From contig NZ_PYPS01000008.1 in NCBI RefSeq assembly GCF_003027925.1, positions 1-64,000 on the forward strand: DNA of 64,000 nt, in the 5' to 3' direction. Position numbers and translations under genes: made by a program. Under the pieces are notes generated by a model. The model worked only from the letters and a program-made list of their open reading frames with translations. It was not told where the DNA came from and made no database searches. The stretch comes from Micromonospora sp. RP3T. GTDB lineage: Bacteria; Actinomycetota; Actinomycetes; Mycobacteriales; Micromonosporaceae. This document shows positions 17,586 through 26,300 of this stretch, piece after piece. Every line of letters begins with the position of its first letter. Positions within the stretch are counted from its first letter, which is position 1.

Positions 17586-20500
17586 CCGGTCCCCACCTGC
17601 CCTATCCCGAGGTGTGCCTGCCCGACCTGGTCGCCGGGCACGCCGCCCGGCGGCCCGACGCGCCGGCCGTGACGCAGGGCGACCGGACGCTGAGCTACGG
17701 CGACCTGGTCGGCCGCGCCGCCGCCCTCGCCGCGTCGCTGCGCGCGGACGGCATCGCCCCGGACGACCTCGTGGGCGTCTGCGTGGACCGTCGCCCGGAC
17801 CTGGTGGTGGCGCTGCTGGGCGTGCAGGCGGCCGGCGCCGGCTACGTTCCGCTCGACCCGGCGCTGCCGGCGCCGCGACTGCGCGAGCTGGCCGCCGAGG
17901 CCCGGCTGCGCGTCGTGGTGGGCGCGCCGGCCGTCGCGCCCGGCGTCTTCGCCGACCACGCCGTGCGGGACGTACCCACCGCGACGGCGCCCTGGCAGCC
18001 GACGCCTGCCACGCTGGCCACCACCGCGTACGTGATGTTCACGTCGGGGTCGACCGGGCGGCCCAAGGGCGCGGTGATCGAGCACCGGGCGCTGACCGAG
18101 GCGGTCACCGGCATCGCGGAGTTCTCCGGCTTCGGCCCCTCGACCCGCTGCCTGGCCTTCGCCTCGATCGGGTTCGACGCGTCGGTGGCCGACCTGCTCG
18201 CCCCGCTCGCCGCCGGAGGCACCGTCGTGCTGGCCGGTGACGCCGAGCGGGCCGACCCGACCCGGCTGTACCGCGTCTGCGCCGAGCAGGACGTCGACGT
18301 GGTGGTGCTGCCGCCACCGGTCCTGCCGCTGCTGGACCCGGCCCGGCTGCCCGGCGTACGGCTGGTGATGACCGGCGGGGAGGCGACCGGCCCGGAGCAG
18401 GTGGGCCGGTGGACCGAGGGCGGCCGGCGGTTCGTCAGCGTCTACGGCCCGACCGAGGCGACCGTGCTGGTGACCTGGTTCGAGGGCAGCGGGGTGTGGA
18501 CCCGGCCCATCCCGATCGGCCGGCCGGCCGCCAACCACCGCGTCCACCTCGTCAACGACCGGTTCCGCGAGGTCGGTCCCGGCGAGATCGGTGAGGTGCT
18601 GGCCGGCGGGCCCGGTCTCGGCCGGGGCTACCTGTTCGACGCGACGCGCACCGCCGAGCGGTTCGTCCCGGACCCGTTCACCGACCGGCCCGGGCAGCGC
18701 CTCTACCGCACCGGTGACCTGGCCCGCCGGCGGCCGGACGGGAACCTGGAGTTCCTCGGCCGGGCCGACCGGCAGGTCAAGATCCGCGGGCAGCGCATCG
18801 AGTTGGGCGAGGTGGAGGCGGTGCTGCGCCGCCACCCCGACGTCGACCTGGCCAGTGTCCAGGCACGCGGCGGCCCCGGCGGGCCGGAGCTCGTCGCGTA
18901 CGTGGCGACCCGCCTGGACGTGGCCGAGCTGCGCGCCCACTGCGCGCGGCTGCTGCCGGCGGCGGCCGTGCCGGCGCGGATGCACACCATGCCCGCGCTG
19001 CCGGTCACCATCAACGGCAAGATCGACGTCGACCGGCTGGCCGCGCTCACCGCCGCCGCGCCGGAGCCGGCACCGACCGGCGAGGCGCCGGCGACCGACA
19101 CCGAACGCCTCGTCGCGCGGGCGTGGTCGGCGCTGCTGGACGCGCCGGCCGTCGACCGCGACGCCGACTTCTTCCACCACGGTGGACACTCGATCGCCGC
19201 GATGCGGCTCGTCGCCGACCTGCGGGAGCGGCTGGGCCGGGACGTCGCGGTCGAGGACGTGCTGCTCGGGCGGACGCTGCGCGGCATCGCCGCCCGCGTC
19301 GACGCCGCCGCCGGGACCGACCCGACCGCCGCCGTCCGGGGCCGGCCGCCCGCCCTGTCCCCGGCGCAGCGCCGGCTGTGGTTCCTCGACCGCTACTTCC
19401 CGGCCGCCGCGTCCGCCTACAACGTCGCCTTCGCCGAACGGCTCACCGGCGGACTCGACGTCGCGGCGCTCGCCACCGCGCTGACCGCCGTCGCGGACCG
19501 CCAGCAGATCCTGCGGTGGCGCATCCCCGACACCGACGGCGTCCCGTACGCCGTGGTCGACCCGCCCACGCCGGTGCCGCTGCCGGTACGCGACCTCCCG
19601 CCGGGCACGGACCTCGCCACGCACCTCGCGGCCGGCGCGGCGCGGCCGTTCGCGCTGGCCACCGACACGCTGTGGCGGGCCGAGCTGATCCGGACCGGCG
19701 TCGACGAGCACGTGCTGGCCGTCTACGCCCACCACGCCGTGTTCGACGGCTGGTCCCAGTCGCTGTTCCACGCCGACCTGGCCACCGCCTACCGCGCCGC
19801 GCTCGGGCAGGGGCCGCCGCTGCCGCCGCTGGCCGCCACGTACGGCGACTACGTCGCGTGGCGGGAGGAGCGCTCCCGGCGTCGCGGCGCGTCCGACCTG
19901 GACTGGTGGCTGGCGCACCTGAACGGCGCGCCAGTGGTGGTGGAGCTGCCCGGGGGACGGCAACGGCCGGCCGAGCAGACGTACGCCAGCGCGACGGTCG
20001 GCACCCGGCTGGACCGGGCCGCCACCACCGCCCTGACCGACCTCGCCGCCGGGCTCGGCGCGACCCCGGCCGCCGCCGTGCTGGCCGCGTTCGCGCTGGT
20101 CCTGGCCCGCCGCACCGGCCTGCCCGACCTGCTCGTGGGCACCCCGACGGTGGACCGGCGCGCGGCCGACTTCGCGCCGATGGTCGGGTTCTTCATCGAG
20201 ATCGCGCCGCTGCGGCTGCATCCGCTCCCGGAGGCCGGCTTCGCCGCGCACGTCCGCGCCGCCTGGGCCGAGCTGCTCGCCGCGCTCGCCCACCCGGAGG
20301 CGCCGGTGGAACGCGTCGTCGGCGGGTTCGGCCTGGGCGGCCTGCTGGACCGCAGCCCGCTGGTGCAGGTGCTGTTCAACATGTACACGTTCGACGAGCC
20401 GAAACTGGACCTGGCCGGCCTGACCAGCGAGCCGGTGCCGGTGGCCGCGCCCGGGTCCCCGTTCGACCTCACCCTGTACGGCGTGACCCGGGACGGGCAG

Positions 20501-21085
20501 CTCCGGGTGGAGATCGTGTTCAACCCCGACGTCTACGGCGGCGACCTGATGGTGGCCGTGCTGGGCGAGGTGGAGCGGATGCTGCGCGCCGGGGCCGCCG
20601 ATCCCGGCCGGCCGGTCTCCGAGCTGCCGGCCTGGACTGCCGTTCCCGCCGGGAGCCCGGGCGGGGTGCCCCGGGCCGCGCCGGTCACCCGCGCCGCGAG
20701 TCGGCCGGGCGCGGTCGCCGCCCGCCCGGCCACCGCCACCGAACGGCGGATCGCGTCGGTCTGGTGCGACGTGCTCGGCGTGCCCGAGGTGGCCGCCACG
20801 GACAGCTTCTTCGACGTCGGCGGCGGCTCGCTGGCCGTCGCCGTGGTGCAGCGGCAGCTCAACCGGTTGCTCGGCACCGACCTGCGGGTGGTGGACCTGT
20901 TCCACCACCCGACCGTCCGCGCGCTCGCCGCGCACCTGGACAACGGCCACGCCGCCGCCGGGTCGCCCGGCGACAGCGCCGAGGACGCGGCGGTGGAACG
21001 GGCCGCCCGCCGGGGCGCGGTGCGCCGCCAGCGGGTGCTGCGCCGGACCGCCGACGGGCCGGCCGGGGCGGGTGAGCCGGCATGA
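17582..21085 (+). CDS. NRPS: A-T-C-T
   Basis: An 1167-residue protein. Adenylation domain: FTSGSTGRPKG, VYGPTEA, YRTGDLARR, KIRGQRIELGE and INGKID. First carrier: HHGGHSIAAM (about 531). Condensation domain: start motif LSPAQRRLWFLDR and intact catalytic AHHAVFDGWS (about 716). Second carrier: VGGGSLAVAV (about 1078), with Gly in place of the usual His before the phosphopantetheine Ser. No second A domain follows, so the last carrier must be loaded in trans. The A pocket looks mainly hydrophobic (about D-A-A-V-M-G-V-V-L-K by eye), so a hydrophobic monomer is possible but not assigned. Confidence 0.92.
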   Translation: MTGPHLPYPEVCLPDLVAGHAARRPDAPAVTQGDRTLSYGDLVGRAAALAASLRADGIAPDDLVGVCVDRRPDLVVALLGVQAAGAGYVPLDPALPAPRLRELAAEARLRVVVGAPAVAPGVFADHAVRDVPTATAPWQPTPATLATTAYVMFTSGSTGRPKGAVIEHRALTEAVTGIAEFSGFGPSTRCLAFASIGFDASVADLLAPLAAGGTVVLAGDAERADPTRLYRVCAEQDVDVVVLPPPVLPLLDPARLPGVRLVMTGGEATGPEQVGRWTEGGRRFVSVYGPTEATVLVTWFEGSGVWTRPIPIGRPAANHRVHLVNDRFREVGPGEIGEVLAGGPGLGRGYLFDATRTAERFVPDPFTDRPGQRLYRTGDLARRRPDGNLEFLGRADRQVKIRGQRIELGEVEAVLRRHPDVDLASVQARGGPGGPELVAYVATRLDVAELRAHCARLLPAAAVPARMHTMPALPVTINGKIDVDRLAALTAAAPEPAPTGEAPATDTERLVARAWSALLDAPAVDRDADFFHHGGHSIAAMRLVADLRERLGRDVAVEDVLLGRTLRGIAARVDAAAGTDPTAAVRGRPPALSPAQRRLWFLDRYFPAAASAYNVAFAERLTGGLDVAALATALTAVADRQQILRWRIPDTDGVPYAVVDPPTPVPLPVRDLPPGTDLATHLAAGAARPFALATDTLWRAELIRTGVDEHVLAVYAHHAVFDGWSQSLFHADLATAYRAALGQGPPLPPLAATYGDYVAWREERSRRRGASDLDWWLAHLNGAPVVVELPGGRQRPAEQTYASATVGTRLDRAATTALTDLAAGLGATPAAAVLAAFALVLARRTGLPDLLVGTPTVDRRAADFAPMVGFFIEIAPLRLHPLPEAGFAAHVRAAWAELLAALAHPEAPVERVVGGFGLGGLLDRSPLVQVLFNMYTFDEPKLDLAGLTSEPVPVAAPGSPFDLTLYGVTRDGQLRVEIVFNPDVYGGDLMVAVLGEVERMLRAGAADPGRPVSELPAWTAVPAGSPGGVPRAAPVTRAASRPGAVAARPATATERRIASVWCDVLGVPEVAATDSFFDVGGGSLAVAVVQRQLNRLLGTDLRVVDLFHHPTVRALAAHLDNGHAAAGSPGDSAEDAAVERAARRGAVRRQRVLRRTADGPAGAGEPA

Positions 21086-23385
21086 CGCACCTGGTACCCC
21101 TCGGCGACACCGGCTGGTCGGTCTGGCGGGACGCGCTGCTGCGCGGCGCCGGGTTCCCGGCCGACGGCCTGGACCGCTTCGCCGCCCCGGAGTGCGCCGC
21201 CGCCGCCGACCGACACCTCGCCGGCCAGGTGGACGACGCCGCGTTCCCGGCCGCGTACGCCGAGGCCACCCGGGCGGCCTCGGCGGCGGTGTGCGGGATC
21301 GCCGCCGACCCGCTGTTCCGCGAGGCCGTCACCTGGCAGAACCCGGACGTGCTGGTGGCGCTGGACGGGCTGGTCCGCGACGGCCCGGACGGGCCGCGCA
21401 ACGTCCGCCGCCGGGGCCGGGAGAACGTCGTCGCCGGCTACTGGCAGCGCTACGTCGCCAAGTGCGAGACCATCGGCTTCTTCGGCCCGGTGAGCTGGGG
21501 CGTCGTGGCGCCGGGTCCGGCTGCCGTCACCGCCCGGCCCGGCCCCGGCCTGCTCCGCCGGCGCGTCGTCCACCTGGAACACTGGGCGCTGTCCGCGTAC
21601 GCCGACCGGCTGGTGGCGGACCCGCTGCTGCGGTCCTGGCTGGCCCCGACGCTGGCGCCGCACGTCCACCTCGACGGGCGGGTCGTGCACCGGCCCGCCC
21701 AGCGTCCCGCCCCGGTGTCGCTGACCGAGTCGATCGCGCTGGCCCGCTGCGACGGACGCCGCCCCGCCCGGGAGGTCGTCGACGACCTGGTCCGCGACGA
21801 GCAGACCGGCGTGCGCCGGCCCGAGGAGGGGTTCCTGCTCCTCACCCACCTGGCCGAGCGGGGGCTGCTGCGCTGGGACTTCGACCTGCCGCCGGGCTTC
21901 GCCGCGGAGGCGGGCCTGCGCGCCCGGATCGACGCCGTCGGCGACCCGGCGGCCCGGGAGCCGGCCCGCGCCGGACTGGACCGGCTCACCGCCGCCCGCG
22001 ACCGCGTCGCCGACGCCGCCGGTGACCCCGCCGCGCTGGCCGCCGCGCTGACCGCCCTGGACACCGAGTTCACCGCACTGACCGGCCGGCCGCCGCGCCG
22101 CCGGGCCGGGCAGAACTACGCCGGGCGGGCGCTGTGCCACGAGGAGACCGTCCGCGACGTCGAGTTCACCGTCGGCCTGGATCTGCTCGACGCCCTCGCC
22201 CCGGCGCTGGACCTGCCGTTGCGGGCCGCGCGCTGGCTCACCGCCGAGCTGGCCACGGCGTACGGCGACGCGCTGCGTGACCTCCACGACGACCTGAGCG
22301 GTGACGGGCCGGTCCGGCTCGGGGACCTGTGGTTCGTCGCCCAGGGCCCGCTGTTCGGTCCCGGTGACCGGCCCGCCGACCGGGTCGCGCGCGACTTCGC
22401 CGCCCGCTGGGAACGGGTGCTCCGGCTCGCCGACCTGCCGGCCGGCACCGCGCGGCTGACGGTCGACGCGGCCGAGCTGGCGCCCCGGGTCGCCGCGGAG
22501 TTCCCGGCCACCCGTCCCGGCTGGAGCGCGGGCCGGATCCACAGCCCGGACCTCCAGCTCGTCGCGGCGTCACCCGACGCCGAGTACGTCGCGGTGCTCG
22601 GCGAGCTGCACGCCGCGTACGCGACGTTCAACGCCGAGCTGTTCACCCACTGCCATCCCGACCTGGCGCGGCTGCGCCGGGCGTACGCGGCGGACCTGGG
22701 CCCGGCGCGGCTGCGTCCGGTCTACCCGGTCGACTTCCCCCGGGTCGGCGGCCGGCTGGCGGCGTCCCTGTTCGGGCCGGACGACCACCGGCTCGCGTTC
22801 GCCGACGCCCCCGGCGCGGGCCGGGACCGGCTGGTGCCGGCCAACGCCGCGGTGGTCTCCGAGGTGGCCGGCGTGCTGGTGGCGACCGGCCCCGACGGCA
22901 CCCGCTGGCCGCTGGTCGAGGTGTTCTCGGACCTGATCGCGGTGCACGCCGGCGACGCGTTCAAACTCATCACCGAACGCCCGCACAGCCCCCGGGTCAC
23001 CGTGGACCGGCTGGTGCTGGCCCGGGAGACGTGGCGCGTCACGGTCGGGGCGACCGGCCTGACCGACGCCGTCGACCCGGCGCACCGTTACCTCGCGGTA
23101 CGCCGGTGGCGGGCCGCGCTGGGCCTGCCGGAGCGGGTCTTCGTCCGGGTGGCCACCGAGCTGAAACCCGAGTACGTCGACCTGACCAGCCCGCTCTACG
23201 CCAACCGGCTCTGCCTGATGCTGCGGGCGGCCCGGCGGGCGGGCGGCGCGGACGTGCCGGTGACGGTGACCGAGGTGCTGCCCACGCCGGCGCAGGCGTG
23301 GCTGCCCGACGGCCGGGGCCGCCACTACGTCAGCGAGCTGCGCCTGCACATCCGCGATGCCGCCGAGCCGGAGGTCATGCCGTGA
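21082..23385 (+). CDS. LanB-like / PEARL-like aminoacyl-tRNA-dependent peptide ligase homologue
   Basis: A 767-residue protein matching the N-terminal lantibiotic dehydratase domain: WQNPDVLVALDGLV, a basic RNVRRRGRENV segment, YWQRYVAKCETIGFFGPVSW, RIHSPDLQL and LPERVFVRVATELKPEYVDL. This domain uses aminoacyl-tRNA to add an amino acid to a peptide. The separate glutamate-elimination domain of true LanB enzymes is absent, the layout seen in PEARL ligases such as TglB and in split LanBs. No scaffold-peptide gene is visible nearby. ATGA and GTGA overlaps with the NRPS before and PKS after it make it part of the same pathway. A paralogue is encoded at 33032-35347. Confidence 0.85.
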   Translation: MTHLVPLGDTGWSVWRDALLRGAGFPADGLDRFAAPECAAAADRHLAGQVDDAAFPAAYAEATRAASAAVCGIAADPLFREAVTWQNPDVLVALDGLVRDGPDGPRNVRRRGRENVVAGYWQRYVAKCETIGFFGPVSWGVVAPGPAAVTARPGPGLLRRRVVHLEHWALSAYADRLVADPLLRSWLAPTLAPHVHLDGRVVHRPAQRPAPVSLTESIALARCDGRRPAREVVDDLVRDEQTGVRRPEEGFLLLTHLAERGLLRWDFDLPPGFAAEAGLRARIDAVGDPAAREPARAGLDRLTAARDRVADAAGDPAALAAALTALDTEFTALTGRPPRRRAGQNYAGRALCHEETVRDVEFTVGLDLLDALAPALDLPLRAARWLTAELATAYGDALRDLHDDLSGDGPVRLGDLWFVAQGPLFGPGDRPADRVARDFAARWERVLRLADLPAGTARLTVDAAELAPRVAAEFPATRPGWSAGRIHSPDLQLVAASPDAEYVAVLGELHAAYATFNAELFTHCHPDLARLRRAYAADLGPARLRPVYPVDFPRVGGRLAASLFGPDDHRLAFADAPGAGRDRLVPANAAVVSEVAGVLVATGPDGTRWPLVEVFSDLIAVHAGDAFKLITERPHSPRVTVDRLVLARETWRVTVGATGLTDAVDPAHRYLAVRRWRAALGLPERVFVRVATELKPEYVDLTSPLYANRLCLMLRAARRAGGADVPVTVTEVLPTPAQAWLPDGRGRHYVSELRLHIRDAAEPEVMP

Positions 23386-26300
23386 CGAACGAGACAGTGG
23401 AGCCGATCGCGATCGTCGGGCTCAGCCTGCGCGTGCCGGGCGCGGCCTCGGCGGAGCGGTTCTGGCGCAACCTGGTCGACGGCGCCGAGTCGTTCACCCG
23501 GTTCAGCCGCGCGGAACTGCTGGCCCGGGGCGTCGCCGCCGACGAACTCGACGATCCGGCGTACGTGCCGGTGGCCGCCGTGCTCGACCAGGTCGACCAG
23601 TTCGACGCCGGCCTGTTCGGGATGAGCCCGCGCGACGCGGAGCTGGCCGACCCGCAGCAGCGACTGTTCCTGGAACACGCGCACGCCGCGCTGACCGACG
23701 CCGGCTGCGACCCGGCCCGCTACGACGGCGAGATCGGCGTGTACGCGGGCGGCAACGCCGACCTCTACCAGTGGCTCAACGTGCGGCGGAACCCGCGCGC
23801 GCTGGCCGACGCCGGTGAGCTGCGGGTGTCGTTGGGCAACAAGCCGGACTACCTGGCCAGCAGCGTGTCGTTCCGGCTCGGTCTGCGGGGCCCGGCGATG
23901 ACCGTGCAGACCGCCTGCTCGTCGTCGCTTGTCGCGGTGCACCTGGCCAGCGAGGCGCTGCGCAACGGCGAGTGCGACACGGCGCTCGCGGGCGGCGTCT
24001 GCGTGGAGCTGCCGCACGCCGTCGGGTACGTCGCGGACGAGGGCTACACCTCCGCCGACGGGCACTGCCGCCCGTTCGACGCCCGCGCCGACGGCACCGT
24101 CTACGGCAGCGGCGTCGGTGTCGTCGTGCTCAAGCGGCTGTCCGACGCGCGGGCCGACGGGGACGACATCCGGGCGCTGATCATCGGCAACGCGGTCAAC
24201 AACGACGGCGCGACCAAGGCCGGCTTCACCGCGCCCAGCGTCACCGGCCAGGTGGAGGTCGTCGTGCAGGCCCTCGCGGTGGCCGGCGTCGCTCCGCGCT
24301 CGGTCAGCTACGTGGAGGCGCACGGCACCGGCACGGTCCTGGGCGACTCGATCGAGATCGCGGCGTTGAGCGCGGCGTACGGGCGGCGCACCGCCGAGCG
24401 GGGCTGGTGCGGGGTCGGCTCGACGAAGGCCAACATCGGTCACCTCAGCGCGGCCGGCGGCGTGGTCGGCCTGATCAAGACCGTGCTGTCGATGCGACAC
24501 CGGCTGATCCCGCCCAGCATCAACCACGACCGGCCCCACCCGGAGATCGACTTCGCGGCGAGCCCGTTCTACGTGGTGTCGACGCTGACCAAGTGGGAGC
24601 CGGCGGAGCAGCGCCCGCTGCGGGCCGGCGTCAGTTCGCTCGGCCTCGGCGGCACAAACGCGCACCTGGTGCTCCAGGAGGCCCCACCGCTCGACCCCAC
24701 CGAACCGGACGACGGCGGCGGGGAGCTGCTCCAGGTGTCCGCCGCGACCCCGGCCGCGCTGGCGGCGGCGTGCGCCGGGCTGGCCGCCCACCTCACCGAC
24801 CGGCCGGAGCTGGAGTTGCGCGACGTGGCGTACACGCTGCGGGAGGGCCGGCCGACGTACCGGCACCGGGCCGCGGTGGTCGCGGTGGACCGGACCCGGG
24901 CGGCGGCTGCCCTGACCGATCCGCGACGCCGGGGGGACGGGGACGCGGCGTACCCGCCCCGGGTGGGTCTGCTCTTCTCCGGCCAGAGCTCGGCGCACCC
25001 GGGCATGGGCGCGCAGCTGGCCGCGACCGAGCCGGTCTTCGCCGCCGCCGTCGAGGAGTGCGCCCGGGTCCTCGGCCGGGACCCGCACGAGCTGCTCGTC
25101 GGTGCGGGACCCGGGGCCGACGAGCGACTGGCCGAGCCGGAGGTGCTGCAACCCGCGCTGTTCACGGTCGGGTACGCGCTGGCGACGCTGTGGCGGCACT
25201 GGGGCGTCACGCCCGCCGCGATGCTCGGCCACTCCGTCGGCGAGCTGGTGGCGGCCACCGTCGCCGGGGTCTTCGACCTGCCCGACGCGGTGCGCCTCGC
25301 CGCCGCCCGGGGCCGGCTGGTCCGGGCCGCGCCGGAGGGCCGGATGCTCGCCGTGCAGCGCGGCGCCGACGAGATCACGCCGCTGCTGCCGGCCGGGGTC
25401 GCGGTGGCGATCAGCAACGGGCCGCAGACCTGCGTGCTGGCCGGCGCGCCGGAGCCGGTGACCGCGTTCGCCGACACGCTGCGCGAGCGCGGCATCGGCT
25501 GCACGCCGCTGCGCACGCCGTACGCGATGCACGTGCCGCTGCTGAAGCCGGTGCGCGACGAGTTCGCGGCGCTGGTGGCGGCCGTGCCGCGCCGGGCGCC
25601 GACGGTGCCGGTGTGGTCGGCGGCGACCGCCGCGCCGTTCACCGACGCGCAGCTCACCGACCCGGCGTACTGGGCGGAGCAACTGTGCCGGCCGGTGCGC
25701 TTCGGGGCCACGGTGGCGGCCCTCGCGGCGACCGGCCCGCCCGACGGGTGGCTGCTGCTGGAGTGCGGCCCCGGCCGCCAGCTCGCCGGGCTGGCCCGGC
25801 TCAGCCTGCCGCCGGGGGCCCGCGCACCGCTGCGCACGCTGCCCGCGCCGGGGGAGCGGCTGACCGACCGGCAGACCGCCCACGAGGCGGCCGGCCGGTT
25901 GTGGACCGCCGGGGTGCCGGTCCACCTGCCCACGCCCGGCCGGCCGCGTCGGGTGTCCCTGCCCGGCTACCCGTACCAGCGGACCCGGCACTGGATCGAC
26001 CCGGCGCCAGCGCCGGCGGCCGTGGCGCCCGCCGCGCCGGCCGCCGACCGCCGCCACGACGACGGCGTCGTCGAGGTTCCCCTCTGGCGCGAGCTGCCCG
26101 CCGCGGCACCCGCCGACGTGCCGGCCGCGCTGCTGCTGTTCGCCTCGGGCCGGCGGGGCACGGCACTGGCGGAGCGGCTGCGGGAACGCGGCGTCGACGT
26201 CACGGTGGTCCGCCCCGGGCCGGCCTTCGCGGTCCACCCGGACGGCTACCAGGTGCGGCCGACAAGCGTCACCGACCACCGTCGGCTGCTCGACGAGTGC

